Counted from the first letter of the stretch, positions 24,487 to 35,714 are shown. The stretch: DNA of 64,000 nt from Pseudomonas libanensis (GCF_001439685.1 NZ_JYLH01000002.1:62001-126000), one strand, 5' to 3'. The notes: generated by a model from the letters alone, not told the origin. Numbers and translations: made by a program.

Positions 24487-25299
24487 TCACGGCTCTGCCC
24501 CCTCCTCCTCGCCAGAAGCCTGTGGCTGGGCCAGGGACTGACTCCAGTCGGCGTCCTGCTGCCGCATCAGCGCGAACCAATGCTTGCGCATAAAAGTAAG
24601 GTAGCCGTCCGGCGCCTTGGCGAAGTCTTTCTCGTCGCCATAGCAGCCCGGCAACGGCAGTTCGGTACCCTGTTCCTTGTACTGGCTGACCAGCGCCTGC
24701 TGGGCGGTGACGCTGCAATCGGCAGGCAATGGCATACCCTGCAGCGAGCCGGCGTCCTCATCCCACCAACTGGCACCCACACGGTCAAGGCCACGCAGGC
24801 GGTATTTCTCGGACTTGCCGACGTGCATGATCAGCTTGAATTCGTTAGGGCTGACATCGCTGGTGCAGGTCCGCGAATAACCGACCGTGGCCTGGGTGTT
24901 GCCGTCGCCCAGCAGGTCGGTGACCTTAGTGGCGGCGCGGTCAAAGCGCAGCCCGGCGTCGAATTCGCAGTGTTGCACGTCGTCGTACAGCATCCAGACG
25001 CGCTTGGGACGGTCCCCTCCCAGCAGGTACTGCGCCGCGTAGACGAAGGCCGACTGAGTACCATCGTCGTCCCGCTCGCTGACCTGTTCGGCGAGTACCA
25101 ACAGGTTTTTGCCTTGGCGGTCATCCCAGGTATAGGCGGCGACTTGTTTACCGCGTACTTCCACGCCTTCCGGCACCTGCTCGATGCTGGTCAGTGCGAC
25201 GCCGTCATCGGCCCGCACGCTGGTGACACAGGCCACCGTCATCAACAGTCCCATCAACGCGGGCCGCAACTGGCCGCATAAAAGTTGCACGCTATTCAT
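24487..25299 (-). CDS. Secreted hypothetical protein (M949_RS01915-like)
   Basis: A 270-residue exported protein with a signal peptide ending near SVRADD. The segment VWMLYDDVQHCEFDAGLRFD, followed by VTDLLGDGNTQATVGYSRTC and TSDVSPNEFKLIMHVG, recalls the M949_RS01915 family, which is annotated only loosely as linked to surface polysaccharide. Cysteine pairs and the DLLGDG segment suggest a periplasmic metal- or ligand-binding fold. The C-terminus is Glu-rich. There is no operon partner. The function is unknown. Confidence 0.65.
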   Translation of the reverse strand: MNSVQLLCGQLRPALMGLLMTVACVTSVRADDGVALTSIEQVPEGVEVRGKQVAAYTWDDRQGKNLLVLAEQVSERDDDGTQSAFVYAAQYLLGGDRPKRVWMLYDDVQHCEFDAGLRFDRAATKVTDLLGDGNTQATVGYSRTCTSDVSPNEFKLIMHVGKSEKYRLRGLDRVGASWWDEDAGSLQGMPLPADCSVTAQQALVSQYKEQGTELPLPGCYGDEKDFAKAPDGYLTFMRKHWFALMRQQDADWSQSLAQPQASGEEEGAEP

Positions 25300-25710
25300 C
25301 CGAGTACCCTGGCAAGAGATGGCTTACTTTACCGGCACTTGAGCACCAATGCAGAGAAGATTGTTGAATAAGCCTGATCGGCCGGGCCATCGTGCCAAAA
25401 TTGAACCAAACCCCCTGTCGAGCGCTCCCATCCTGCCCACGCCGCTGTACTTGTAATGCCTTAGTTACTTAGCTGAACCCTAGCTGTCTACCTGTCAAAT
25501 AAACGAGTTTTTCATCCGCCTTTCATATTCGTTGCACATTTTTGCGCTTAACCTTGTAGGCAGAACTTCAGAGCAATCCGCGGTTTGTCGACTAACCTGT
25601 TGATTACGCTTTATCTTTAGCGCCGCCTTGTAATCTGCGGGCTGTAGTTTCGCCCAATAATTGCTGCTGTTTTCACGCGTCAAGTTGCTCCAGCCCGAGG
25701 TCATGAAACT
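25300..25710. other. Intergenic region upstream of the arn operon
   Basis: About 410 bases that must hold the arn promoter. I found no arnB and no convincing PmrA or PhoP box; a CTTAG direct repeat near 25460 has the wrong spacing. Sequence near the arnC start is moderately AT-rich. Confidence 0.5.
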
Positions 25711-26748
25711 TTGAAACCCTACCCTATTCATTGCGTGTCGATCGTTATCCCGGTCTACAACGAACAAGAGAGCCTGCCCGAATTGCTGCGTCGTACCACT
25801 GCAGCTTGCAAGCAACTGGCCTACGAATACGAAATCATCCTGGTGGATGACGGTAGTCGCGACGATTCGGCTCAACTGCTCGAAGACGCCGCCGCTGAAG
25901 AAGGCAGCCACGTGGTGGCGGTGATCCTCAACCGCAACTACGGCCAGCACGCTGCGATCATGGCCGGTTTCGAGCAGTGCCGCGGCGACGTGGTGATTAC
26001 CCTCGACGCTGACCTGCAGAACCCTCCGGAAGAAATCCCGCGCCTGGTGGAACAAGCCGCCCTGGGCTATGACGTGGTCGCCACCGTGCGCAACAATCGG
26101 CAGGACTCCGCCTTCCGCCGCTGGCCGTCGCGGCTGATCAACCTCGCTGTGCAACGCTCTACCGGCGTGGCCATGACCGATTACGGCTGCATGTTGCGCG
26201 CTTACCGTCGCACCATCGTCGACGCCATGCTCGCCTGCCGTGAACGCAGCACCTTTATCCCGATCCTGGCCAACGGCTTTGCCCGTCACACTACGGAAAT
26301 CCTCGTGCATCATGCCGAGCGGGAACACGGCGAATCCAAATACAGCGCCATGCGCCTGATCAGCCTGATGTTCGACTTGCTGACCTGCATGACCACCACG
26401 CCATTGCGCCTGCTGTCCATCGTTGGTTTCAGCCTGGCGGCGCTGGGTGTGTTGTTTGCCTTCGCACTGATCATCATGCGGCTGGCCTTCGGTGCCGACT
26501 GGGCCGGTGACGGCCTGTTCGTGTTGTTCGCCGTGCTGTTCGTGTTCACCGGTGGCCAATTCATCGGCATGGGCTTGTTGGGTGAATACCTGGGCCGCAT
26601 GTACAGCGATGTACGTGCCCGCCCACGCTTCTTTATTGAAAAAGTGCTGCGCAACCAGCCGGCAGCACCGGCTCCAGTCGTCGTGGTTGACGGCCTGGTG
26701 TCTTCCCATACTTCTACTTCTTCTTCTTCGGATCAGGTCCAGTCATGA
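25711..26748 (+). CDS. arnC: Undecaprenyl-phosphate 4-deoxy-4-formamido-L-arabinose transferase
   Basis: A 345-residue GT2 glycosyltransferase that moves formyl-Ara4N from UDP to undecaprenyl phosphate on the inner face of the membrane. It has [20 protein letters not shown], the metal-binding [13 protein letters not shown] and two C-terminal membrane helices (about residues 230-300). The start is TTG at 25711, because an upstream ATG at 25703 meets a stop at once. Its stop overlaps arnA by 4 bases. It opens this arn operon; in most species arnB comes first. Confidence 0.92.
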   Translation: MKPYPIHCVSIVIPVYNEQESLPELLRRTTAACKQLAYEYEIILVDDGSRDDSAQLLEDAAAEEGSHVVAVILNRNYGQHAAIMAGFEQCRGDVVITLDADLQNPPEEIPRLVEQAALGYDVVATVRNNRQDSAFRRWPSRLINLAVQRSTGVAMTDYGCMLRAYRRTIVDAMLACRERSTFIPILANGFARHTTEILVHHAEREHGESKYSAMRLISLMFDLLTCMTTTPLRLLSIVGFSLAALGVLFAFALIIMRLAFGADWAGDGLFVLFAVLFVFTGGQFIGMGLLGEYLGRMYSDVRARPRFFIEKVLRNQPAAPAPVVVVDGLVSSHTSTSSSSDQVQS

Positions 26749-28748
26749 GTTCAAAAGCTGTTGTATTCGCCTACCACGATATTGGCTGCGCAGGCATTGA
26801 AGCGCTGCTCAGCGCCGGTTACGACATTGCCGCCGTGTTCACCCATGCCGATGACCCCAAGGAAAACAACTTCTACGGCTCTGTCGCCCAGCTCTGCGCC
26901 CGCAATGGCATCCCGGTACATGCACCGGAAGACGCCAACCACCCGCTGTGGATCGAGCGCATCGCCAAGCTGAACCCGGAGTACATCTTCTCCTTCTACT
27001 ACCGCAACCTGCTCAGCGAACCGCTGTTGGCCACCGCCCGCAAAGGCGCGTTCAACCTGCACGGCTCGTTGCTGCCCAAATACCGTGGCCGCGCACCGGC
27101 CAACTGGGTGCTGGTCAACGGCGAAACCGAAACCGGCGTCACCCTGCACCGCATGGTCAAACGTGCCGATGCCGGCGCCATCCTGGCCCAGCAGAACGTC
27201 AGCATCGACCGCACCGATACCGGCCTGAGCCTGCACGCCAAGCTGCGTGATGCCGCCGCTACTCTGCTGCGCGATGCGCTGCCACAACTGGCCCAGGGCA
27301 AGCTGACGGAAACCGCCCAGGATGAAAGCCAAGCCACCTACTTCGGCCGCCGCACCGCCGCCGATGGCAAGCTGGACTGGAAACAACCGGCCGAAACCCT
27401 GTTCAACCTGGTTCGCGCCGTGACCCAGCCGTACCCGGGCGCCTTTTGCGCCGTTGGCGAGCACAAGCTGATCGTCTGGCAAGCCGAGGTGGCCAAGGGC
27501 AACGAAGGCCTGGCGCCAGGTCGCGTGATCAGCGTCAACCCGCTGCGTATTGCCTGCGGCGAAGACTCCCTGGTGATCCAGTTCGGCCAGCGCAATGAAA
27601 ATGGCCTGTACCTGGCCGGCCCGGCCCTGGCCGATGAGCTGGGCCTGGTGGACGGTTCCGTACTGCGCGGCGCTGAGTCCGGGCGCAAGCCACGCCGTAC
27701 CCGCGTGCTGATCCTGGGAGTGAACGGTTTTATCGGTAACCACCTGTCCGAGCGCCTGCTGCGTGACGACCGTTATGAGATCTACGGCCTGGACATCGGC
27801 TCCGACGCCATCGAGCGCCTGCGCAGCCACCCCAACTTCCACTACGTTGAAGGCGATATCAGCATTCACTCGGAGTGGATCGAGTACCACATCAAGAAAT
27901 GCGACGTGGTCCTGCCGCTGGTGGCCATCGCCACCCCGATTGAATACACCCGTAATCCGCTGCGTGTGTTCGAGCTGGACTTCGAAGAAAACCTCAAGCT
28001 GGTGCGCTACTGCGTCAAATACAACAAGCGCGTGATTTTCCCGTCGACCTCCGAAGTCTATGGCATGTGCCAAGACCAGTATTTCGACGAAGACACCTCC
28101 AACCTGGTGGTCGGCCCGGTCAACAAGCAACGCTGGATCTACTCCGTCTCCAAGCAACTGCTGGACCGCGTGATCTGGGCCTACGGCGACAAGGGCCTGA
28201 ACTTCACCCTGTTCCGCCCTTTCAACTGGATGGGTCCGCGCCTGGACCGCCTGGACTCGGCGCGTATCGGCAGCTCCCGCGCCATCACCCAGCTGATCCT
28301 CAACCTGGTGGAAGGCACGCCGATCCGCCTGTTCGACGGTGGTGAGCAAAAACGTTGCTTCACCGATATTGCCGACGGCATCGAGGCCCTGGCCCGCATC
28401 ATCGATAACGACAACGATGCCTGCAACGGCCAGATCATCAACATCGGCAACCCGGAAAACGAAGCCAGCATCCGCCAGTTGGGCGAGGAGCTGCTGCGTC
28501 AGTTCGAAGCCCACCCCCTGCGCCATAACTTCCCGCCGTTTGCCGGTTTCCGCGACGTGGAAAGCAAGGTGTTCTACGGCACTGGTTACCAGGACGTTGC
28601 GCACCGCAAGCCGAGCATCGAAAACGCCAAGCGCCTGCTGAACTGGGAGCCGACCGTGCAGATGAGCGAAACCATCGGCAACACCCTGGATTTCTTCTTA
28701 CGCGAGGCCATGCTTGAAATCGCCCAGTCTATTGACGAAGCCAAATAA
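26745..28748 (+). CDS. arnA: Bifunctional UDP-Ara4N formyltransferase / UDP-GlcA oxidative decarboxylase
   Basis: A 667-residue two-domain enzyme. The N-terminal formyltransferase (about 1-300) has [19 protein letters not shown] with the catalytic Asn and His, and RADAGAIL with the Asp. The C-terminal decarboxylase (about 315-660) has the NAD site [24 protein letters not shown] with catalytic Ser-Glu, and [10 protein letters not shown] with Tyr/Lys. It acts at two steps of UDP-L-Ara4FN synthesis in the cytoplasm. It overlaps arnC by 4 bases, and its last base is the first base of arnD. Confidence 0.96.
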   Translation: MSSKAVVFAYHDIGCAGIEALLSAGYDIAAVFTHADDPKENNFYGSVAQLCARNGIPVHAPEDANHPLWIERIAKLNPEYIFSFYYRNLLSEPLLATARKGAFNLHGSLLPKYRGRAPANWVLVNGETETGVTLHRMVKRADAGAILAQQNVSIDRTDTGLSLHAKLRDAAATLLRDALPQLAQGKLTETAQDESQATYFGRRTAADGKLDWKQPAETLFNLVRAVTQPYPGAFCAVGEHKLIVWQAEVAKGNEGLAPGRVISVNPLRIACGEDSLVIQFGQRNENGLYLAGPALADELGLVDGSVLRGAESGRKPRRTRVLILGVNGFIGNHLSERLLRDDRYEIYGLDIGSDAIERLRSHPNFHYVEGDISIHSEWIEYHIKKCDVVLPLVAIATPIEYTRNPLRVFELDFEENLKLVRYCVKYNKRVIFPSTSEVYGMCQDQYFDEDTSNLVVGPVNKQRWIYSVSKQLLDRVIWAYGDKGLNFTLFRPFNWMGPRLDRLDSARIGSSRAITQLILNLVEGTPIRLFDGGEQKRCFTDIADGIEALARIIDNDNDACNGQIINIGNPENEASIRQLGEELLRQFEAHPLRHNFPPFAGFRDVESKVFYGTGYQDVAHRKPSIENAKRLLNWEPTVQMSETIGNTLDFFLREAMLEIAQSIDEAK

Positions 28749-29632
28749 TGAAGGCGGGTCTTCGCATCGACGTCGACACCTACCGCGGCACCCGTGAAGG
28801 TGTGCCTCGGTTGCTCGAGTCCCTGGACGAAGCGGGGGTGAAAGCGACGTTCTTCTTCAGTGTCGGGCCGGACAACATGGGGCGCCACCTGTGGCGCCTG
28901 ATCCGCCCGCAATTCCTGTGGAAGATGCTGCGTTCCAACGCCGCCGGCCTGTATGGCTGGGACATCCTGCTGGCCGGCACCGCGTGGCCAGGCAAGCCGA
29001 TTGGCCGCGACCTGGGGCATTTGATGCGCCAGGCCAAGGCTGCCGGGCATGAAGTCGGCCTGCACGCCTGGGACCACCATGGCTGGCAGGCCAACACCGG
29101 GCGCTGGAGCGAGGCACAGTTGGTCGAGCAGATTCGCCGCGGTGTACAGACCTTGAGCGACATCCTTGGTGAGCGCGTGGATTGTTCAGCGGCCGCCGGT
29201 TGGCGTGCCGATGAGCGTGTGGTGCAAGCCAAGCAAGGCTTCAACTTTCGCTACAACAGCGATTGCCGGGGCACCAGCCTGTTTCGACCGACCTTGGCCG
29301 ATGGCAGTGCGGGCACCCCACAAATTCCGGTAGACCTGCCGACCTTCGACGAGATCGTCGGGCCGGTAGTGGCTGCCAAAGACTTTAATAGCTTCATTCT
29401 TGACCGGTTCAGCGCGTCGAAGCTCAACGTCTACACGATTCACGCAGAGGTAGAAGGGATTCTGATGGCCAATGATTTTCGCCAATTGCTCGCCCAGGCA
29501 GGGCAGCGTGGCATCGAGTTCAAACCCCTGGGTGAGTTGTTGCCTGCGGATGTAGCCACCCTGCCCCAGCAACAGCTGGTGCGCGGCGCATTGAGCGGCC
29601 GCGAGGGTTGGCTCGGAGTGCAGCAAGCATGA
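28748..29632 (+). CDS. arnD: 4-deoxy-4-formamido-L-arabinose-phosphoundecaprenol deformylase
   Basis: A 294-residue polysaccharide-deacetylase-family enzyme that removes the formyl group from the lipid-linked sugar. The NodB-type metal site begins with [20 protein letters not shown] and includes [13 protein letters not shown], with [11 protein letters not shown] further on. Its first base is the last base of arnA and its stop overlaps the arnT start, so translation is tightly coupled. Confidence 0.95.
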   Translation: MKAGLRIDVDTYRGTREGVPRLLESLDEAGVKATFFFSVGPDNMGRHLWRLIRPQFLWKMLRSNAAGLYGWDILLAGTAWPGKPIGRDLGHLMRQAKAAGHEVGLHAWDHHGWQANTGRWSEAQLVEQIRRGVQTLSDILGERVDCSAAAGWRADERVVQAKQGFNFRYNSDCRGTSLFRPTLADGSAGTPQIPVDLPTFDEIVGPVVAAKDFNSFILDRFSASKLNVYTIHAEVEGILMANDFRQLLAQAGQRGIEFKPLGELLPADVATLPQQQLVRGALSGREGWLGVQQA

Positions 29633-31284
29633 TCCGCCGCTGGGCTTTGCCCCTGCTCCTGCTGACGTTTGCTGTGGTCTATCTGCTGCCGCTGGCCACC
29701 CATGGCCTGTGGATTCCGGATGAAACCCGTTATGCGCAGATCAGCCAGGAAATGCTGCTGACCGGCAAATGGGCGTCACCGCACTTCATGGGCATCCGCT
29801 ACTTCGAAAAACCCGCCGCAGGCTACTGGATGATCGCGCTGGGCCAGGCGCTCTTCGGGCAAAACCTGTTCGGCGTACGGTTTGCCTCGGCCTTGAGCAC
29901 CGGCTTGAGCATCCTGCTGGCCTACCTGGTCTCTCGCCGGCTGTGGAACGACCCGCAAAAAAGCCTGGTCAGCACCGTTCTGTACATGAGTTTCGTCAGT
30001 GTCGCGGCGCTCGGCGGCTATGCCAACCTGGACCCGCAGTTCACCTTCTGGGTCAACCTGACCGGCGTGGCGTTGTGGTTCTGCTTCGACAGCAGCACGC
30101 AGCGAGGTCGACTGTGGTCCTGGGCCCTGCTGGGTTTCGCGTGCGGCATGGGTTTCATGACCAAGGGCTTCCTGGCCTGGTTGCTGCCGGTATTGGTCGC
30201 CCTGCCCTACGCCCTCTGGCAAAAACGCTTGGGTGAATTGTTCAAGTTCGGCGTTGTGGCCGTGCTGGTGGCGATTGTGGTCAGCGTGCCGTGGGCGTTG
30301 GCCGTACACCTGCAAGAGCCGGACTACTGGCATTTCTTCTTCTGGCACGAGCATATCCAACGCTTTGCCGGTGAAGACGCCCAGCATGCCGAACCGTTCT
30401 GGTATTACCTGCCGCTGCTGGTAGCGTTCGCGCTGCCATGGGTCGCGCTGCTGCCATCTGCAGCCAAAGAGGCGTGGCTGCAAAAGCGCGTGCCAAAGAC
30501 GGCGTTCCTGCTGCTCTGGCTGCTGATGCCCCTGGCGTTTTTCAGCCTGGCCAAGGGTAAGCTGCCCTCCTACATCATGCCGTGCATGTTGCCCCTGGCC
30601 CTGCTGATGGGCTCGACCCTGAGCGACAAACTGACTCAGCGCCACGGCCGCGCCCTGCGCATCAATGGCTGGTTGAACCTGGTGATCGGAGTGCTGGTCT
30701 TGCTGGCCCTCAGCTGGTTCCAGTTGAAGAAACCGGTGTACGAACCCGGCGAGGAAACCCTCAGCCTGGTGCTGGTGTTCACCTTCTTGTTCGGCTGGAT
30801 CGTCGTCAATCTGCTGCAAGCGGCGCGCCCCTTGGCATTGTGGGCCGCGCCCCTGATCGGCAGTGGGTTGCTGGTGGTCCTGGTGCCCGCGGCGCTGCCC
30901 CATTCGGTGGTTTATAACAAGACCCCGGACCAGTTCATCATTGATCACCTCGAAGAGTTGCAGCCCACCGTCGCCCTGTTGAGCAATGACCTTGGCGCGG
31001 CCTCAGCGCTGTCATGGCGCCTGAAACGCCCCGATATCACGCTGTACAACACCTCGGGAGAGGTCAAGTACGGCCTGACTTATGCGGATACGGCCCCGCG
31101 CCTGGTGGACCGCAACGCGATTCAGGCATGGATGGCGCAAACCCGGCGTGCCGGCGCTGTCGGCGTGGTGATGCGGGTCAATAGCGCCGGCGAAAAGGAA
31201 GAACTCGCGCTACTGCCTGCCGATGGCAAGCGCTATGCGCAGGGCAAGATCGTGATCCTGATTTTCCCCCAGGTCGCGCCATGA
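29629..31284 (+). CDS. arnT: Lipid A 4-amino-4-deoxy-L-arabinosyltransferase
   Basis: A 551-residue GT83 membrane enzyme that adds Ara4N to lipid A on the periplasmic side, conferring polymyxin resistance. The early periplasmic loop has [17 protein letters not shown] with the catalytic Asp-Glu-Arg pattern and [16 protein letters not shown]. About a dozen helices and a C-terminal soluble domain follow. I placed the start at ATG 29629, which overlaps the arnD stop (ATGA). Confidence 0.95.
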   Translation: MIRRWALPLLLLTFAVVYLLPLATHGLWIPDETRYAQISQEMLLTGKWASPHFMGIRYFEKPAAGYWMIALGQALFGQNLFGVRFASALSTGLSILLAYLVSRRLWNDPQKSLVSTVLYMSFVSVAALGGYANLDPQFTFWVNLTGVALWFCFDSSTQRGRLWSWALLGFACGMGFMTKGFLAWLLPVLVALPYALWQKRLGELFKFGVVAVLVAIVVSVPWALAVHLQEPDYWHFFFWHEHIQRFAGEDAQHAEPFWYYLPLLVAFALPWVALLPSAAKEAWLQKRVPKTAFLLLWLLMPLAFFSLAKGKLPSYIMPCMLPLALLMGSTLSDKLTQRHGRALRINGWLNLVIGVLVLLALSWFQLKKPVYEPGEETLSLVLVFTFLFGWIVVNLLQAARPLALWAAPLIGSGLLVVLVPAALPHSVVYNKTPDQFIIDHLEELQPTVALLSNDLGAASALSWRLKRPDITLYNTSGEVKYGLTYADTAPRLVDRNAIQAWMAQTRRAGAVGVVMRVNSAGEKEELALLPADGKRYAQGKIVILIFPQVAP

Positions 31285-31628
31285 TCACCCTGCTGCTGTT
31301 GCTCACAGCCTGCCTGCTCACCTGCATGGGCCAGGTCGCGCAAAAGTTCGCCGTAGAAAGCTGGCGTGACGTGCCGCACGGTTGGGCGTTGAAACTGCGC
31401 TCGCCATGGTTATGGTCGGCACTGGTGTGCCTGGGCCTGGGCCTGCTGGTGTGGCTGCTGGTGTTGCAGCGCCTGGAAGTGGGCATTGCCTACCCCATGC
31501 TCAGCTTGAATTTCGTGCTGGTCACGCTGGTGGCGCGCTTTGTGTTTCACGAGCCCATCGATGGCCGTCACTGGCTGGGCGTGGCGCTGGTGATTGTCGG
31601 TGTTGCCTTGCTGGGGCGCCAGGTATGA
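31281..31628 (+). CDS. arnE: Undecaprenyl-phosphate-Ara4N flippase subunit ArnE
   Basis: A 115-residue four-helix small membrane protein of the EamA/SMR type that, with ArnF, moves undecaprenyl-phosphate-Ara4N across the inner membrane. It has [20 protein letters not shown] and [20 protein letters not shown], typical of ArnE. It overlaps arnT and arnF by 4 bases each. Confidence 0.93.
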   Translation: MITLLLLLTACLLTCMGQVAQKFAVESWRDVPHGWALKLRSPWLWSALVCLGLGLLVWLLVLQRLEVGIAYPMLSLNFVLVTLVARFVFHEPIDGRHWLGVALVIVGVALLGRQV

Positions 31629-32038
31629 GCCGCGTACGGGGTTTCGCCCTGGCCCTGGGCAGTGTCGGCCTGGTGAGCGGCGCCCAGTTGGGCATGCGCT
31701 GGAGCATGACGCGCCTGCCCTTGCCCGCCGAATGGCTGGCAGCCTTCACCGGCAACAGCATCGACCTCAGCGCCTTGGGCGTGGTGATCCTGGCGATCAG
31801 CGCCTATGCGCTGTCGATGCTCTGCTGGCTCGGCGCGCTGAAGGACCTGCCCCTTGGCCGCGCCTATTCGTTGCTCAGCATCAGCTACGCGCTGGTTTAC
31901 CTGCTGGCCGCCAGCCTGCCGGTGTTCAACGAAGGTTTCTCGCTTTCAAAAACCCTGGGGGTGGCCTTGGTCATCCTCGGTGTACTGGTTATCAACTCTC
32001 GTCGTGCTAGCACCTCAAGTCCCAGGAATACCCCATGA
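31625..32038 (+). CDS. arnF: Undecaprenyl-phosphate-Ara4N flippase subunit ArnF
   Basis: A 137-residue partner of ArnE with four hydrophobic segments. Typical motifs are [15 protein letters not shown] and [20 protein letters not shown]. The start is ATG 31625, overlapping the arnE stop (ATGA). An upstream in-frame reading through arnE is not expected to be used. The stop overlaps the ugd ATG. Confidence 0.92.
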   Translation: MSRVRGFALALGSVGLVSGAQLGMRWSMTRLPLPAEWLAAFTGNSIDLSALGVVILAISAYALSMLCWLGALKDLPLGRAYSLLSISYALVYLLAASLPVFNEGFSLSKTLGVALVILGVLVINSRRASTSSPRNTP

Positions 32039-33417
32039 AAATCAGTGTATTTGGTAGTGGTTACGTAGGTTTGGTACAGGCCACTGTACTGGCCGAAGTC
32101 GGTCACGATGTCATTTGCATGGACGTTGACAAGAGCAAGGTCGAGGCCCTGCAGAAAGGCCACGTGACCATCTTCGAACCGGGCCTGGCCGCGATGGTCA
32201 AGGACAACCTGGAAAGTGGACGCCTGCACTTTACCTACGACGAAAAACTCGCCGTCGAGCACGGTGAAGTGCTGTTCATCGCCGTGGGCACGCCGTCCGA
32301 CGAGGACGGTTCGGCCGACCTCAAATACGTGCTGTCGGTGGGTGACGCCGTGTCCCGCCACCGCGTGGAGCCGGTGATCCTGGTGGAGAAGTCCACCGTG
32401 CCCGTCGGTACAGGCGACACCCTGCGCGCCCATATCGAAAAGAACCTGCATATTGCAGGCCGTCACCTGGACTTCGATATCGTCTCCAATCCGGAATTCC
32501 TCAAGGAGGGCTCGGCCGTTGCCGACTGCCGCCGTCCGGACCGCATTATCATCGGCTGCGAACGTGAGCAAGTGCGTGAGGTGATGCGCGACCTGTATGC
32601 CCCATTCAACCGCAACCACGACCGCATTATCTTTATGGACCTGCGCAGCGCCGAGCTGACCAAGTACGCCGCCAACTGCATGCTGGCCACCAAGATCAGC
32701 TTCATCAACCAGATCGCCGAGCTGGCCGAACACCTGGGCGCCGATATTGAAGCCGTGCGCCTGGGCATCGGTGCCGACTCGCGGATCGGCTACCACTTCA
32801 TCTACCCGGGCTGCGGCTATGGCGGCTCATGTTTTCCCAAGGACATGCGTGCCTTGATCCACAGCGCCAAGCAAGCCAACTGCTCCAGCGACCTGCTCGA
32901 AGCCGTGGAAGCCATCAACCAGCGGCAGAAGAGCAAGCTTTTCGAGCGTATCAACGCGTTCTTCAAGGGCAACCTCAAAGGCAAGACGTTCGCCTTGTGG
33001 GGCCTGGCCTTCAAACCCAATACCGATGACATGCGCGACGCCCCCAGCCGAGTGCTGATGGAAGCCCTCTGGGCTGCCGGCGCGAATGTGCGCGCCTTCG
33101 ACCCGGAAGCCATGCAGGAAACCCAGCGCATCTACGGCGATGACCCGCGGCTGATGCTGATGGGCACTCCCGAGTCCACCCTGGGCGGCGCCGACGCACT
33201 GATCGTGTGTACCGAATGGCAGCAATTCAAGGCGCCGGACTTCGACCTGATCCACCAGCGCCTGAAAACCCCGGTGATCTTCGATGGCCGCAACCTGTAC
33301 GACGGTGAGCGCCTGACACGCAAAGGCTTCAAGTATTTCCCCATTGGCCGTGGCGATTCCTGCGAGTTGCCGATCCCCCAGCAAAACTGGGTGGAACAGG
33401 TCAGGGATGTCGGCTAG
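32035..33417 (+). CDS. ugd: UDP-glucose 6-dehydrogenase
   Basis: A 460-residue NAD-dependent enzyme that makes UDP-glucuronate, the substrate of ArnA. The Rossmann motif is [20 protein letters not shown], the catalytic Cys lies in [15 protein letters not shown], and a C-terminal UDP-binding domain contains [18 protein letters not shown]. Its presence in the arn operon ties precursor supply to lipid A modification. The next gene starts with GTG directly after its stop. Confidence 0.95.
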   Translation: MKISVFGSGYVGLVQATVLAEVGHDVICMDVDKSKVEALQKGHVTIFEPGLAAMVKDNLESGRLHFTYDEKLAVEHGEVLFIAVGTPSDEDGSADLKYVLSVGDAVSRHRVEPVILVEKSTVPVGTGDTLRAHIEKNLHIAGRHLDFDIVSNPEFLKEGSAVADCRRPDRIIIGCEREQVREVMRDLYAPFNRNHDRIIFMDLRSAELTKYAANCMLATKISFINQIAELAEHLGADIEAVRLGIGADSRIGYHFIYPGCGYGGSCFPKDMRALIHSAKQANCSSDLLEAVEAINQRQKSKLFERINAFFKGNLKGKTFALWGLAFKPNTDDMRDAPSRVLMEALWAAGANVRAFDPEAMQETQRIYGDDPRLMLMGTPESTLGGADALIVCTEWQQFKAPDFDLIHQRLKTPVIFDGRNLYDGERLTRKGFKYFPIGRGDSCELPIPQQNWVEQVRDVG

Positions 33418-35040
33418 GTGAACAAGGCTTTCCCGTCCCTGCAAAGTGCCACGATCCGCCGCCAGTCGCTGGGGCTTGGGCTCCTGGCGCTGGTGCTGTT
33501 CATTGCCGGTAACTGGCACCAGGCAATCATCGGCTTCGATTCGCGCTTCGTGGTCTTTGCCCAGGAAATGCTGCGCCATGGCCCAAGCTTTTTCCCCACC
33601 ACCTACGGTCAGCCCTATGCCGACTACCTGGCGACGTCGACCCTGCTGACCTGGCTGTTGTCGTTGCCTTTCGGCCAGGTCACCAGCCTGACGGCGTGGC
33701 TGCCCACCGCGGTCGCATCGGCGCTGATCGTGGTGCTGGTCTATCGCCTGACCGCGCCCTACTCACCGCGCTGGGGCCTGCTGAGCATTGCGATGTTGCT
33801 GCTCAGCAGCACCTTTGTCAGCGAAACCCGTTCGGTCTCCTTGGACCAGATGCTCGCTGCCGTGGCCTTGGCCGTGTTTTACCTGGGGTATGCCCATGAT
33901 CACTTCGCTGCCGCCAAGCGCCTGCACTGGGTGTTTCTGCTGCTGTTGCTGGGGTTTGCCATCCGTGGGCCGATTGGCCTGGTGATCCCCACCGGCGTGC
34001 TGTGCAGCTATTACCTGATCAACCGCCAATGGCGCCAGCTGTTCAGCTTCGGCCTGCTGTCACTGGCGCTGCTGGCGGCGTGTGTCGGGCTGCTGTTGCT
34101 GCTGGCCAAGCTCAGTGGCGGCGAAGACTTCATGCATGATGTGATTCGCATGCAGTTCCTTGGGCGCATGGACGGCAGCGAAGGCTCCGGCGGCGTGCTG
34201 TATTACTTCACCAGTTCCATGGGCAACTACGCCATGGCCTATCCGCTGGCATTGCTGGCGCTGCTGGCCGTGGTGATTGGCGGCCGGCGCGGGCCGGACC
34301 CGGCTTTGAAGCTGGTGTGCTATTGCGCGGCCGCGGCTTTGCTGGTGATGCTGGGCCTGTCGGTACCCCAGGCCAAGAAGGCGCGCTATATCCTGCCGAT
34401 GCTGCCGTTTGCAGCCATCATCGCCGCGTACCCTTTCCAGGTCTCCCAAGGCCGTCTCTTTGCCTGGCTACGTGGGCTGACGCTGGGTCTGTGGACGCTG
34501 CTGCCAACGCTATTGGCGATTGGCCTGGTGGTGGCGCGGCGGCGTTATCCAGAGCCGCTGGCCAGCCTCGAGCTGATCTTCGTCGTGCTCGGGCTGCTCC
34601 AGGTCCTGGCGTTGCTGGCACTGCTCAAGGCGCGACTACGCCACTACGGACCCGCCTTGGCCGCCGTGCTGGCGCTCTGGACCACCTACATCATGGTGGT
34701 TGAGCCCTTGGAACGCCGGCTGTACGACACCCGCACGTTCAGCCTTGCCGTCAAGGCCAGGGTCCTGCAACAGCCGGCCCCGCTGGTGCTGCACGCCTTG
34801 GGCAAAGACGCGAAAGCCATCAAGTTCATGGTCAATTACGATTGTGACAAGGTGCCGCTGTTTACCCAATTGCCTGTGGATTTGAAACCGATCCTGGCAC
34901 CGGCCTGGGTCGTCATGAGCCAGGCAGACTTCGAAACGCTGGACGATCCACGCCTGCGTGCAATCACGCCGACGCTCACCGGCGAGTTCGACAAGACCCC
35001 TTATGTACTGCTGCATTTGGCTACCACTTCGGCGCCTTGA
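33418..35040 (+). CDS. Second ArnT-like GT83 glycosyltransferase
   Basis: A 540-residue polytopic membrane protein. The N-terminal loop with GFDSRFVVFAQEMLRHGPSF and TYGQPYADYLATSTLL has the layout of ArnT and related PMT-fold enzymes, but the usual DE-R motif is altered to DSR. About 11-12 helices are followed by a soluble C-terminal domain. It starts at GTG 33418, immediately after the ugd stop, and a strong terminator follows it. It may have a different lipid A or glycan acceptor from ArnT. Confidence 0.82.
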   Translation: MNKAFPSLQSATIRRQSLGLGLLALVLFIAGNWHQAIIGFDSRFVVFAQEMLRHGPSFFPTTYGQPYADYLATSTLLTWLLSLPFGQVTSLTAWLPTAVASALIVVLVYRLTAPYSPRWGLLSIAMLLLSSTFVSETRSVSLDQMLAAVALAVFYLGYAHDHFAAAKRLHWVFLLLLLGFAIRGPIGLVIPTGVLCSYYLINRQWRQLFSFGLLSLALLAACVGLLLLLAKLSGGEDFMHDVIRMQFLGRMDGSEGSGGVLYYFTSSMGNYAMAYPLALLALLAVVIGGRRGPDPALKLVCYCAAAALLVMLGLSVPQAKKARYILPMLPFAAIIAAYPFQVSQGRLFAWLRGLTLGLWTLLPTLLAIGLVVARRRYPEPLASLELIFVVLGLLQVLALLALLKARLRHYGPALAAVLALWTTYIMVVEPLERRLYDTRTFSLAVKARVLQQPAPLVLHALGKDAKAIKFMVNYDCDKVPLFTQLPVDLKPILAPAWVVMSQADFETLDDPRLRAITPTLTGEFDKTPYVLLHLATTSAP

Positions 35041-35069
35041 GTGCTTTTCCCATAGCATCGTAAGAAAGA

Positions 35070-35103
35070 ACGCCCACTCTTCAGTCAGTGGGCGTCTTTC
35101 ATT
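35070..35103 (+). terminator. Terminator of the arn operon
   Basis: A perfect 9-bp stem ACGCCCACT/AGTGGGCGT (35070-35078 with 35087-35095) encloses an 8-base loop and is followed by CTTTCATT. It lies 30 bases after the last arn-operon stop codon. Confidence 0.75.
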
Positions 35104-35324
35104 ACAGGCACCAAGAAAACACCTACATCCCTTTGCGTAATGGCTGGTGCACTTTCCCTTCCTGCGCTTGGAACCCGACTGTAGACTCGCTGCCACGTGC
35201 ACTAAATATCTACTACCCGATTATCAGGGGCTCATCTGCTGACAATCGGGCCAAGGCACTCCATTACAACAAGGACGCTGTAGGCTGCCCACGCGATGGC
35301 TTACTTCATTGAGAGGACAATGCC

Positions 35325-35549
35325 GTGCGAGAGGATCTGTTCACCGTACCTTTACCCAGACTGGATCGTTTGATGGAGTTGCGCGACGCATTGGTGGCAC
35401 TCAAGGGGCCGTTGGCAGACGACCCCAAGCTGCGGGAAGACCTGCAGGCACGCCTGTTCAATGAAGAGGCAAGCATCCGTGTGCTGGGTAAGATCTGCAC
35501 GGCCACGCCAACACCGGCCGGGCCGATTACCTATGGCGAAAGCGTTTGA
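35325..35549 (+). CDS. Small hypothetical protein, 74 residues
   Basis: A soluble, leucine-rich helical protein starting at GTG 35325 with GAGAGG 8 bases upstream. It contains LDRLMELRDALVALKGPLAD and FNEEASIRVLGKI. I recognise no family. Codon use and the ribosome site match neighbouring genes, and an ATG at 35320 lies in another frame. A stand-alone transcript is likely because the arn terminator precedes it. Confidence 0.55.
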   Translation: MREDLFTVPLPRLDRLMELRDALVALKGPLADDPKLREDLQARLFNEEASIRVLGKICTATPTPAGPITYGESV

Positions 35550-35649
35550 CTGCATCATTTTTGCATTTAAACCTCATTAATATGCAGTAGTGCCGAAGCC
35601 TCATCAGCGGCACACTGCAAAGGTTCCTCCCCCAAACGTTGGAACTTTC

Positions 35650-35687
35650 AAAGGGCTGTTCCGGGAAACCAGGCAGGCCTTTTTTTT
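35650..35687 (+). terminator. Terminator-like hairpin in the leader of the HPP gene
   Basis: An imperfect stem (AAGGGCTG against CAGGCCTT, one mismatch) precedes eight T's at 35680-35687, less than 30 bases before the HPP start. It could end the small gene's transcript, attenuate the HPP gene or end a small RNA. Confidence 0.45.
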
Positions 35688-35714
35688 CGCCCGCTGTTTA
35701 CGGACCGTCTTTCA

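Noticed and set aside
25440..25500. Possible PmrA box before arnC
   Set aside because: The CTTAG direct repeat has an 8-base period, not the spacing expected for PmrA half-sites.
25495..26709. Minus-strand open frame of about 400 codons opposite arnC
   Set aside because: It is an antisense shadow of arnC with no recognisable domain.
26751..28604. Very long minus-strand open frame (over 600 codons) opposite arnA
   Set aside because: It mirrors a conserved gene in GC-rich DNA; the protein is rich in Gly, Val, Gln and His with no motif and has no ribosome site.
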